DNA from: Micromonospora sp. WMMD1128
Lineage (GTDB): Bacteria; Actinomycetota; Actinomycetes; Mycobacteriales; Micromonosporaceae
Length of the DNA: 64,000 nt
Assembly: GCF_027497235.1 (NCBI RefSeq)
Contig: NZ_CP114902.1
Coordinates: 1-64,000, forward strand
Direction of reading: 5' to 3'
Positions 55,195-62,285 of this stretch are shown here, piece by piece. Below the pieces are notes generated by a model. It saw nothing but the letters and a program-made list of their open reading frames with translations. It ran no database searches and had not been told where the DNA came from. The position numbers were made by a program, and so were the translations under genes. Each line of letters starts with the position of its first letter. Position 1 is the first letter of the stretch.

Positions 55195-56937
55195 ATGCCA
55201 CGTGCAGTCCGGTCCCTCGCCGCCACCGGGATCGCCGGAATCGTCCTCGCCGGATCGGCCGTCGCGCCCGCCGCGGCCACCCCGCAGCCGCCGCCGTACG
55301 ACCGCACCAGCGCGGCCGAGGCGCGCCGGGTGGACCGCGTCCCGACGCCCCGGCTCGACTGGTACGCCTGCTACGACTACGCCCAGTGCACCAGCGTCCG
55401 GCTGCCGCTTGACTACGACCACCCGAAGGGCGCCACCACCGAGGTCGCGTTGCTCCGGGTCCGGGCCCGCGACCAGCAGCACCGGATCGGCAGCCTCTTC
55501 GTCAACCCGGGCGGCCCGGGCGTGTCCGGCACCGACTTCGCGCTCGCCGCGCCCTACTACCTCGGCGACGACCTGCTCGACCGCTTCGACGTCGTCGGCG
55601 TCGACCCGCGCGGCGCGGCGGCCAGTGAGAACATCAGGTGCTTTCGATCGGTGAAGGACCAGACCCGAGCGTACGCCGGGTTGAACGTCCCCTTCCCCTG
55701 GACGAAGGCCGAGGAGAAGGCGTACGTCGCCGCCTCGAAACGGGTCGGCCGCGGATGCTCGACCACCGGCAGACCGCTGACCGGCGCGGCCTCCACCGCC
55801 GAGGTGGCCCGCGACATGGAGGTGCTGCGCCGGGCGGTCGGCGACCGGAAGCTCAGCTACCTGGGCTTCAGCTACGGCACCGCGCTGGGCCAGTACTACG
55901 CCAACATGTTCCCGGACCGGTTCCGGACGATCGCCGTCGACGGCGTGCTCGACCCGAACGCCTGGGCCGGCCGGGGGCAGGCCCGCAACCAGATGCAGGA
56001 GACCCGGCTGCGCAGCGCCGACGGCGCCTACCGGGCGTTGAACGAGATCCTGCTCCGGTGCTCCCAGGTGGCCCGCTCCGGAGGATGCGCGCTTGGCGAC
56101 CACCCCGCCGCCGCGTTCGACACGGTGGCGAAGCGGCTGCGCGTCAAGCCGCTGGTGGTCGGCTCGTACACCATCAGCTACGCCGACTTCATCGGCGCCA
56201 CGCTCAACGCGCTCTATTACCCGTACGGCTGGGAAGACATCGTCGAGCTGACGGCCGAGCTGCTGGCCGCGACCGCCCCGGGCGCGTCGAGGGCCGCCGG
56301 CGCGACCGCCCGCCGGGCGCTCGCCGCCCGCGCCGCGCCGGGGTACGACTTCCCGTACGACAACGCGCAGGAGACGTTCCTGACCGTGGCCTGCACCGAC
56401 GCGTACCACCCGAAGAGCGCGGACGCCTGGCCGGCGCTGGCGGCCCGGGAGGACCAGCGCGCGCCGTACTTCGGGCGGGCCTGGGCCTGGACCACCTCGC
56501 CGTGCGCCCGCGACACCTGGACGGTACGCGACGAGGACGCCTGGACCGGCCCGTTCAACCGCACCACCGCCGCCCCGCTGCTCGTGGTCGGCGACTACTG
56601 GGACCCGGCGACCAACTACCAGGGCGCGGTCGGCTCGGCCGCGCTGCTGCCGAACAGCCGGCTGCTCAGCAGCGACAGTTGGGGGCACACCGCGTACGGC
56701 ACCTCGGCGTGCGTGACCAGCCGGATCGACGCGTACCTGATCAGCGGTGCGTTGCCGGACGAGGGCACGGTCTGCGTCGGTGACACCCAGCCGTTCGCGG
56801 ACCTTTCGACGGCGAAGCGGGTGTACGCGTCCAAGAGCGAGCTGGCCCGCGCTGGACTGCCCGGCCGCGGCGAGCCGAAGCGGCTGCCGCCGGTGGCCGG
56901 TCCACGGCCCGCGGCGGGCACGCTCACCGTCCGCTGA
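55195..56937 (+). CDS. Secreted alpha/beta hydrolase (tripeptidyl aminopeptidase family)
   Basis: 580 residues. Signal peptide MPRAVRSLAATGIAGIVLAG and cleavage near APAAA. SlpD/E-Tap family motifs: TSVRLPLDYDHPKGATTEVA, FVNPGGPGVSGTDFALAAPY, DVVGVDPRG, nucleophile Ser in YLGFSYGTALGQYYA, catalytic Asp in VVGDYWDPATNYQGA and His in SWGHTAYGT, followed by the C-terminal TAP domain. It removes tripeptides or acyl groups from extracellular peptides. A GGAAGG site precedes ATG 55195; the 235 bp upstream hold the promoter. Confidence 0.92.
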   Translation: MPRAVRSLAATGIAGIVLAGSAVAPAAATPQPPPYDRTSAAEARRVDRVPTPRLDWYACYDYAQCTSVRLPLDYDHPKGATTEVALLRVRARDQQHRIGSLFVNPGGPGVSGTDFALAAPYYLGDDLLDRFDVVGVDPRGAAASENIRCFRSVKDQTRAYAGLNVPFPWTKAEEKAYVAASKRVGRGCSTTGRPLTGAASTAEVARDMEVLRRAVGDRKLSYLGFSYGTALGQYYANMFPDRFRTIAVDGVLDPNAWAGRGQARNQMQETRLRSADGAYRALNEILLRCSQVARSGGCALGDHPAAAFDTVAKRLRVKPLVVGSYTISYADFIGATLNALYYPYGWEDIVELTAELLAATAPGASRAAGATARRALAARAAPGYDFPYDNAQETFLTVACTDAYHPKSADAWPALAAREDQRAPYFGRAWAWTTSPCARDTWTVRDEDAWTGPFNRTTAAPLLVVGDYWDPATNYQGAVGSAALLPNSRLLSSDSWGHTAYGTSACVTSRIDAYLISGALPDEGTVCVGDTQPFADLSTAKRVYASKSELARAGLPGRGEPKRLPPVAGPRPAAGTLTVR

Positions 56938-56942
56938 GGACC

Positions 56943-56984
56943 CCCGGGGTACGACGGGTGATCGGGCACCCGTCGTACCCCGGG
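56943..56984 (+). terminator. Terminator after the hydrolase gene
   Basis: An 18-bp perfect stem CCCGGGGTACGACGGGTG / CACCCGTCGTACCCCGGG with loop ATCGGG, 5 bp after the stop. Confidence 0.9.
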
Positions 56985-57042
56985 CCCACGACGTCGATCA
57001 CGGGGCAACGCGCGACCACTGCGCGGATTAGAGTCAGGCCCC

Positions 57043-58275
57043 ATGTCACGACGATGGATCTCGACGTTGGCCGCCGCCGGGCTGGTGCTCGGCGCGGCGC
57101 TGGGCGCCACCGCGCCCGCCGGTGCGGCCGGCGCCACCCCCGACGGAGACGGCCGGGCACACGCCGGCGTCAAGCCGGGCGCGCGGGTCAGCTCCGTCTC
57201 GGCGAAAGCCGCCGTCCCGGCCGGATACACCATCCAGGGTGTGGACGTCGCCAGTCACGACCACAACCTCGGCCCGATCGACTGGCCGGCGCTGGCGGCC
57301 CAAGGCTACAAGTTCGCCTACGTCAAGGCGACCGAGGGGGAGACCTACCTCAACCCCTACTTCGCCGAGGACTACGCCGCCGCGAAGGCCGCCGGGCTGC
57401 TCGTCGGCGCCTACCACTTCACCCGGCCGGACGGTCGCAACCCGATCGTCGAGGCCAACTTCTTCGCCGACAAGGCGCGGTTCGCCAAGGACGCCCAGAC
57501 GCTCGTGCCGATGGTCGACGTGGAGTGGCCGTACTGGGACGGCGCGCCCACCTGCTACGGCCTGACCCCCGCCGAGACGTCGGCCTGGCTCCGCGCCTTC
57601 ACCGACCAGCTCCAGGCCCGCTTCGGTCGGCCGGTGATGATCTACACGAACGCCAACTACTGGAACCCGTGCACCGGCAACGACGCCTCCTTCGGCAACC
57701 ACCCGCTGGACATCGCCGGCTACACCGCCACCCGGCCGGCGCTGCCGGCCGGCTGGACGACGGAGACCATCTGGCAGTACGCCCCCGGTGACGCCAGCAA
57801 GCCGGGCAACTACAGCCAGAACGTGTTCAACGGGGACTACCCGACGCTCACCCAGCTCACCGGAGCGCCGGTGGCCGCCGCTCCGGTGGCGTTCCGCGCC
57901 CGAGCCAACAACAAGATCGTGTCGGCGGACAGCGCCGGCAACAAGCCGCTGATCGCCAACCGCGACAGTGTGGGCGCGTGGGAGCAGTTCGACCTCGTCG
58001 ACGCCGGAGGCGGCCTGGTCGCGCTGCGCGCCCGGGTGAACGGTAAGTACGTGTCGGCGGACAGCGCGGGCAACAAGCCGCTGATCGCCAACCGCGCCAC
58101 CGTCGGCGCGTGGGAGACGTTCACCATCCGCGACAACGCGGACGGCACGATCAGCCTGCGGGCGACGGTCAACGGCGGGTACGTGTCGGCGGACAGCGCG
58201 GGCAACAAGCCGCTGATCGCCAACCGCACCACCATCGGCGCGTGGGAGAAGTTCGACAAGCTCCCCATCGCCTGA
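57043..58275 (+). CDS. Secreted GH25 lysozyme with beta-trefoil (fascin-like) domain
   Basis: 410 residues. Signal peptide (MSRRWISTLAAAGLVLGAAL). GH25 muramidase domain with the catalytic Asp/Glu set: IQGVDVASHDHN, YVKATEGETYLNPYF, YHFTRPDG, and PMVDVEW (D-x-E). Residues about 280-405 are three beta-trefoil repeats of 44 residues with an almost unchanged core SADSAGNKPLIANR. The trefoil probably binds carbohydrate. It cleaves the glycan strands of peptidoglycan, its own or a competitor's. Its terminator lies inside the opposing gene. Confidence 0.94.
   Translation: MSRRWISTLAAAGLVLGAALGATAPAGAAGATPDGDGRAHAGVKPGARVSSVSAKAAVPAGYTIQGVDVASHDHNLGPIDWPALAAQGYKFAYVKATEGETYLNPYFAEDYAAAKAAGLLVGAYHFTRPDGRNPIVEANFFADKARFAKDAQTLVPMVDVEWPYWDGAPTCYGLTPAETSAWLRAFTDQLQARFGRPVMIYTNANYWNPCTGNDASFGNHPLDIAGYTATRPALPAGWTTETIWQYAPGDASKPGNYSQNVFNGDYPTLTQLTGAPVAAAPVAFRARANNKIVSADSAGNKPLIANRDSVGAWEQFDLVDAGGGLVALRARVNGKYVSADSAGNKPLIANRATVGAWETFTIRDNADGTISLRATVNGGYVSADSAGNKPLIANRTTIGAWEKFDKLPIA
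57919..58227 (+). repeat. Three 132-bp repeats encoding the trefoil
   Basis: 45-bp cores at 57919, 58051 and 58183 are almost identical in DNA (the second and third differ by none in their first 40 bp; the first by a base or two), spaced exactly 132 bp. The DNA identity, beyond that of the protein, suggests recent amplification or gene conversion. Confidence 0.88.
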
Positions 58276-58282
58276 GCTCGCG

Positions 58283-58558
58283 CTATTTCTTGGATCTTGG
58301 TACAGATCCGCCCCCGCAAGGGCGGATCTGTACCAAGATCTGGAGGGAACGACTGGTCGCGGGGCGGAGTGCGGCTCTGCGGACGAAGATGGAGCGGCGG
58401 GCGGTCGCGTCGCCGCGCTCGTCGACCTGGTAGCCGTCCAACCAGACCCATCCGTCGCAGGTGGTCCAGTCGAGTTCGCGAATCAGCCGAAAGACGATCG
58501 GCCGGACGAACTGCGGGCTGGCGGCGCGCGTCACGTGGAGCAGGTCACCGGCCTTCAC
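58283..58558 (-). CDS. Conserved small protein linked to the XRE/DUF397 locus
   Basis: 91 residues: KAGDLLHVTRAASPQFVRPI, VFRLIRELDWTTCDGWVWLD, GYQVDERGDATARRSIFVRR. It looks like a small beta-barrel/WYL-like or SH3-like fold, but I cannot name a family. The last 25 residues are encoded by the terminator hairpin of the opposing lysozyme gene, so the true conserved protein may end near RRAALRP. It starts 40 bp after the small gene upstream on the same strand, probably an operon. Confidence 0.68.
   Translation of the reverse strand: MKAGDLLHVTRAASPQFVRPIVFRLIRELDWTTCDGWVWLDGYQVDERGDATARRSIFVRRAALRPATSRSLQILVQIRPCGGGSVPRSKK
58293..58340 (+). terminator. 21-bp perfect terminator hairpin of the lysozyme gene
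   Basis: Arms at 58293-58313 and 58320-58340 pair perfectly: GATCTTGGTACAGATCCGCC plus one C, loop CCGCAA. It starts 17 bp after the lysozyme stop and lies within the coding sequence of the convergent gene at 58283-58558. Confidence 0.88.
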
Positions 58559-58598
58559 GCCGGCCGCGCCCGTGCCGGCAGGACCGGATCGGGCGCGG

Positions 58599-58769
58599 TC
58601 ACCAGTGTCCCCGGTTGACCAGGACGCGCTGCTTGACCCGGCAGGGCAGCGGCGAACCGCACGAGCACATCCGCCTGGCCCGGCGTAGCGACCACACCGG
58701 ACGGTGCTTGCGCGCCAGCTCCTCGGCCAGCGCGAGCACGTATTCCGCGTAGCTGACGTGCCTGGTCAT
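58599..58769 (-). CDS. Conserved small Cys-containing protein linked to the XRE locus
   Basis: 56 residues: MTRHVSYAEYVLALAEELAR, then KHRPVWSLRRARRMCSCGSP and LPCRVKQRVLVNRGHW. Three Cys (CSCGSPLPC) could form a small zinc or metal knuckle. A very strong AGGAGGGG precedes ATG 58769. I have an impression of similar small genes beside XRE-DUF397 pairs in Micromonospora, which needs a search. It is divergent from the XRE gene. Confidence 0.7.
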   Translation of the reverse strand: MTRHVSYAEYVLALAEELARKHRPVWSLRRARRMCSCGSPLPCRVKQRVLVNRGHW

Positions 58770-58858
58770 CCGCCCCTCCTCAGGTGAGGGGCGCGGTGGC
58801 CGGGCCACGCACGGTCATCCGACCACCACACCCAGGGTCATCGTTCGCTCACCGGATG

Positions 58859-58878
58859 AGATGTGCAATATTACATCT
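58859..58878. promoter_or_regulatory. Inverted repeat in the XRE divergent promoter region
   Basis: AGATGT - GCAATATT - ACATCT: 6-bp arms with an 8-bp AT-rich centre, in the AT-richest 100 bp of the window (58850-58960), between divergent genes at 58769 and 58998. A candidate operator for the XRE protein; inference from position and symmetry. Confidence 0.45.
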
Positions 58879-58997
58879 TGAATGAAACGGCCGAACGCAT
58901 TTCACATCGACGCATTCGATTGCTCAGTGTGGCCGACAGGTGTTACATATCGAGCGGAGCTTTCGCCCGGTATGTAGTCGCGGAGGAGGAATGATCA

Positions 58998-59852
58998 ATG
59001 ACGACGGATGCCGGATCGACCGTCCCGAGACGACAACTCGGGCGGTACCTGCGGAAGCTCCGCGAGGAAGCGCGCATGACGGTCAAGGCGGCAGCCGACG
59101 CGCTTGAGTGGTCCACGCCGAAGATCTGGCGCATCGAGACCGGCGCGACGTCGATGCGCTCGCTCGACGTGGAGGCGATGTGCAGAATTTACCGAGCGTC
59201 ACCGGATCTGACCGAGGCGCTGATGGGCCTCGCCAAGGAGACGAAAGGGCGCGGCTGGTGGCACTCCTACGGTGACGCCATCCCCGAGTGGTTCGAGCTG
59301 TACGTCGGGCTGGAAGCCGCCGCCGCTCGCCTCCGCACCTACGAGGCGCAACTCGTCCCCGGCCTGTTGCAGACCGAGTCATACGCCACCCGGGTCCTGG
59401 AAACAGCCCGACCGGACATGGGTCAGGGAGAAATCGAACGCCGCGTGGCTCTGCGCCTCGGTCGTCAGGCGCTGCTGACCCGAGTCGCGCCGCGTGCGCC
59501 CCAGTTCGACGTGCTGCTCGACGAGGCGGTCCTACGGCGGGACGTGGATCGGGAGCAGCTCCAACGTCTGGTCACTGTCGGCAGGCAGCCCAATATCGCG
59601 CTCCGGCTGATCCCCTTGGTTGCCGGCCTGCACCGAGGCAACATGACCAGCGGTACATTCACCATCCTCGACTTCGAGGGCGGAACAGAGCCGTCGCTCG
59701 TCTACTCCGACAGCCTGACCGGCGCGCTCTACCTCGACAAGCCAGGCGAGGTGACCACCTACGGGGAGGCGTGGGCCGCCATGGAGAAGCTGGCGCTCAC
59801 CGAAGCGCAGTCCCGCAAACTCATCGCATCGATCGCGGAGGACCAGGCATGA
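58998..59852 (+). CDS. XRE-family regulator with DUF5753 (Scr1-type)
   Basis: 284 residues. N-terminal helix-turn-helix (RRQLGRYLRKLREEARMTVK, AAADALEWSTPKIWRIETGA), then the DUF5753 ligand-like domain beginning WFELYVGLEAAAARLRTYEA with LVPGLLQTESYATRV. In Streptomyces such proteins pair with a DUF397 peptide and can control antibiotics and differentiation; they have been compared to toxin-antitoxin pairs, with the XRE protein as the DNA-binding partner. GGAGGAGG precedes ATG 58998. ATGA overlap with the DUF397 gene. Confidence 0.93.
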   Translation: MTTDAGSTVPRRQLGRYLRKLREEARMTVKAAADALEWSTPKIWRIETGATSMRSLDVEAMCRIYRASPDLTEALMGLAKETKGRGWWHSYGDAIPEWFELYVGLEAAAARLRTYEAQLVPGLLQTESYATRVLETARPDMGQGEIERRVALRLGRQALLTRVAPRAPQFDVLLDEAVLRRDVDREQLQRLVTVGRQPNIALRLIPLVAGLHRGNMTSGTFTILDFEGGTEPSLVYSDSLTGALYLDKPGEVTTYGEAWAAMEKLALTEAQSRKLIASIAEDQA

Positions 59853-60034
59853 CCAGCCTCATCTGGAAGAAGAGCACGCGTAGCAACGAGGGAAACTGCG
59901 TCGAGGTTGCCACCCCGCCCCAGGTCGTCATGGTCCGCGACAGCAAGGACCGCCAGGGCCCGACGTTGGCCTTCACGTCCCCCAGTTGGACCGGCTTCGT
60001 CCAGGGCCTCAAATCGGGCACCTTCGACGCCTGA
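59849..60034 (+). CDS. DUF397 small protein
   Basis: 61 residues: MTSLIWKKSTRSNEGNCVEV, ATPPQVVMVRDSKDRQGPTL, then FTSPSWTGFVQGLKSGTFDA, the complete DUF397 pattern (W-x-K-S-S/T-x-S, C-V-E-V, V-R-D-S-K). Always next to XRE-DUF5753 genes; proposed to modulate the DNA-binding partner. Starts on the XRE stop. Confidence 0.93.
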   Translation: MTSLIWKKSTRSNEGNCVEVATPPQVVMVRDSKDRQGPTLAFTSPSWTGFVQGLKSGTFDA

Positions 60035-60052
60035 AGCGTCCTCCGCGCAGAT

Positions 60053-60096
60053 CTTGGAAGCGGAGGGGGCCCCTCTGGGGGCCGTTTGCTTCCAAG
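60053..60096 (+). terminator. Terminator after the XRE-DUF397 pair
   Basis: Outer stem CTTGGAAGC / GCTTCCAAG (9 bp, perfect) around an inner GGCCCC/GGGGCC pair. It starts 18 bp after the DUF397 stop. Confidence 0.75.
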
Positions 60097-60383
60097 TACC
60101 TGGTCTCGTCGGGACGCCGCGCAGGCGTGAAAACGGGCAACCGGCCGCACGGTGGCCTGCTCTCCGGCCGGGTCTCGTGCGAGGAAGCGCGGGCGGTGAT
60201 CGTTTGGCCATGATCAACACCAGTTCGGTGAAGTGGTGGCATCGCCGGTGGTCGGATACCGCCACATCACCGAACTGGCGCCCGGCCTACCGACGTCTCC
60301 CGAGCACCGGGGGCATCAAGACGGCCAAACGGGTGCAAGCTGAGTCTGTTTACCGGTCAGATCTGCGCCGAGCCTGCGCCGGG
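60097..60383. other. Intergenic region with a large palindrome, no gene
   Basis: The whole gene-free gap is 60035-60383. Apart from the terminator at 60053 and the palindrome at 60220-60278 I see no gene, RNA or repeat in it. Confidence 0.5.
60220..60278. repeat. Large imperfect palindrome with CCAGTTCGGTGA arms
   Basis: 20-nt arms (60220-60239, 60259-60278), 18 of 20 pairing, with a 19-nt loop. The arm reads CCAGTTCGGTGAAGTGGTGG. Similar in build to the palindromes at 36159 and 48045 (arms of 20-27 nt, long loop, a few mismatches), but different in sequence. It could serve as terminator for the minus-strand gene ending at 60384. Confidence 0.65.
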
Positions 60384-61070
60384 TCAGCGCGTCTTGCGGA
60401 GCAGGTCGGCCGAGTTGGCTGCTTCGACCAACTCGTCGCCGAGGCGGGTTCCCGCGTGGGCCACCGCGGCTGCCCACAGCAGGTCCGTCGGGGTCTCGGA
60501 GGCCCACCAACGCTCCATCTCGCCTCTCGCCGGCTCCTCCGGCGCCGACCATCGCACGGTGTCCGCGAGGTGGCGGAGGGGCGCCTCGCCCGTCAGCTCC
60601 GCGAAGTCCGCCAGGTACGGGTCGAGGCCCAACCTCAGCTCGGCCACCGCGTTCAGCAGGTCCTCCGCCGGGTACGTGGACGGCCAAGACGTCAGCGTCC
60701 ACCGCCACCAGGCGCGGAAGAAGTCCCCGACGGCGTCCCGCTCGGCCGGCGTCCAGCCCGCCCAGTGTCGGGCGATCCGGCGGGCCAGCGTGTCCGGCCA
60801 GGAGTGGTCGACCATCTCGCCGGCGGCGTAGGCGGTCAGCAGCCGGGGTGCCAGGTGCGGCAGCTCGCTCCCGTCACCCCAGGTGCCCGGGTTGGACAGG
60901 TAGCTGCCGAGTTGTTCCGGCGTCAGCGCGCGCAGCGGCGTACGCCGGAACCGGTCGACGTCCGCCGGGTCCACGCAGTGCTCGCACGCTGCCATATCGG
61001 ACGGCATCGGATGCCCGGCGAACACGGCGTACAGCCGCTCACCCGCCCGCTCCACCGGATCCGCCCACAC
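60384..61070 (-). CDS. Conserved hypothetical protein
   Basis: 228 residues, acidic and Trp-rich, no membrane segment: VDRFRRTPLRALTPEQLGSY, WPDTLARRIARHWAGWTPAE, FFRAWWRWTLTSWPSTYPAE. A CEHC motif near the N-terminus (MAACEHCVDPADVD) could bind metal. I do not recognise the family. GTG 61070 start. It precedes no operon partner on its strand; the acyl-CoA dehydrogenase gene lies 51 bp upstream on the same strand. Confidence 0.75.
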   Translation of the reverse strand: MWADPVERAGERLYAVFAGHPMPSDMAACEHCVDPADVDRFRRTPLRALTPEQLGSYLSNPGTWGDGSELPHLAPRLLTAYAAGEMVDHSWPDTLARRIARHWAGWTPAERDAVGDFFRAWWRWTLTSWPSTYPAEDLLNAVAELRLGLDPYLADFAELTGEAPLRHLADTVRWSAPEEPARGEMERWWASETPTDLLWAAAVAHAGTRLGDELVEAANSADLLRKTR

Positions 61071-61121
61071 CCCGACAGTCTCCCCACCTCTCGCGACGGG
61101 CGTCGACCGGATAATCGCCGG

Positions 61122-62285
61122 TCAGTAGGACTTGTCCTGGCCGAGGACGTGCTGGGCGACGAAGTTGAGGATCATCTCGCGGCTCACCGGGGCGATCCGG
61201 CCGGCCCGCACCGCGCCGAGCAGCGTCGCCACCCCGTACTCCGTGGTCATGCCGGCCCCGCCGAGCGCCTGGACGGCGGTGTCCACGGCGAGCGCGGCGG
61301 CCTCGCCGGCCGCGTACTTGGCCATGTTGCCGGCGACGCCGGCCTCCAGGTCGCGGCCGGCGTCGTAGAGCGTGGCCGCCTTGTGGATCATCAGGCGGGC
61401 CAGCTCGACCTGCACGGCCGCGTGCGCGAGCGGGTGCGCGACGCCCTGGTGGGAGCCGATCGACCGGCCGCCCCAGACCTTGCGGGTGGCGGTGTAGTCG
61501 GACGCCTTCTCGATGGCGTAGCGGCCGGTGCCGGCGCCCATCGCGGCCACCGTGATGCGTTCCGGGTTGAGGCCGGCGAACAGCGCCGGCAGGCCGGCAT
61601 CGAGCGACTCGCCGACGAGCGCGTCGGCGGGCAGCCGGACGTCGTCCAGGTAGAGCAGGAACTGGTTCTCCGGGGACAGGATCTCCATGTCCAGCTTCGA
61701 CTTCTCCAGCCCCAGAGCGTCGGTCGGCACGATGAACAACGCCGGCTTGAGCTTTCCGGTGGCGGAGTCTTCGGTCCGGGCCACCACCAGCACGTGATCG
61801 GCCTCGTCCACGCCGGAGATGTAGACCTTGCGGCCGGTGAGCAGCCAGTCGTCGCCGTCGCGGCGGGCCACCGTGCCGAGCCGGTGGAAGTTCGAGCCGG
61901 CGTCCGGTTCGGTGATCGCGAAGACGATCTTCTGGGAGCCGTCGGCGAGGCCGGGCAGGTGCCGCTTGCGCTGCTCCTCCGTACCATGCTTGTGGATCAC
62001 CGTGGCGGCGATGGCGGGGGAGACCACGAGCAGCAGCAGCGGGCAGCCCGCCGCGGCCAGCTCCTCGCAGACAAGCGCCAGCTCGGTGATGCCGCCGCCG
62101 CCACCGCCGTACTCGGTGGGGATGTTGACGCCGAGGTAGCCGAGCCGACCGGCCTCGTGCCACAGCTCGGTGGTGTGTTCGCCGGCTTTGGCTTTCGACA
62201 CGAAGTAGGAGTGGCCGTACCTGCGGCCCAGCGCCCGGACGGCGTCGCGGAGCTGGTCCTGCTCGTCGGTGAGGTCGAAGTTCAC
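61122..62285 (-). CDS. Acyl-CoA dehydrogenase
   Basis: 387 residues. FAD-dependent alpha,beta-oxidation of an acyl-CoA. Motifs: IVFAITEPDAGSNFHRLGTV (the FAD/substrate loop, ITEPDAGS), KVYISGVDEADHVLVVART, and AVQALGGAGMTTEYGVATLL (C-terminal ALGGxG). Ends VAQHVLGQDKSY. Its GTG overlaps the stop of the carboxylase gene (GTGA). The pairing suggests leucine or other branched-chain acyl-CoA catabolism, for example isovaleryl-CoA dehydrogenase with methylcrotonyl-CoA carboxylase; the substrate is inferred from context only. Confidence 0.92.
   Translation of the reverse strand: MNFDLTDEQDQLRDAVRALGRRYGHSYFVSKAKAGEHTTELWHEAGRLGYLGVNIPTEYGGGGGGITELALVCEELAAAGCPLLLLVVSPAIAATVIHKHGTEEQRKRHLPGLADGSQKIVFAITEPDAGSNFHRLGTVARRDGDDWLLTGRKVYISGVDEADHVLVVARTEDSATGKLKPALFIVPTDALGLEKSKLDMEILSPENQFLLYLDDVRLPADALVGESLDAGLPALFAGLNPERITVAAMGAGTGRYAIEKASDYTATRKVWGGRSIGSHQGVAHPLAHAAVQVELARLMIHKAATLYDAGRDLEAGVAGNMAKYAAGEAAALAVDTAVQALGGAGMTTEYGVATLLGAVRAGRIAPVSREMILNFVAQHVLGQDKSY

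Noticed and set aside
58859..58990. AT-rich patch as a possible replication or plasmid origin
   Set aside because: Too short, no iterons or DnaA boxes; better explained as a divergent promoter region.
60053..60096. GGGGGCCCC hairpin as a fifth copy of the 54-bp element
   Set aside because: It shares only the GGGGCCCC core; there are no TTAAC ends and no linker.
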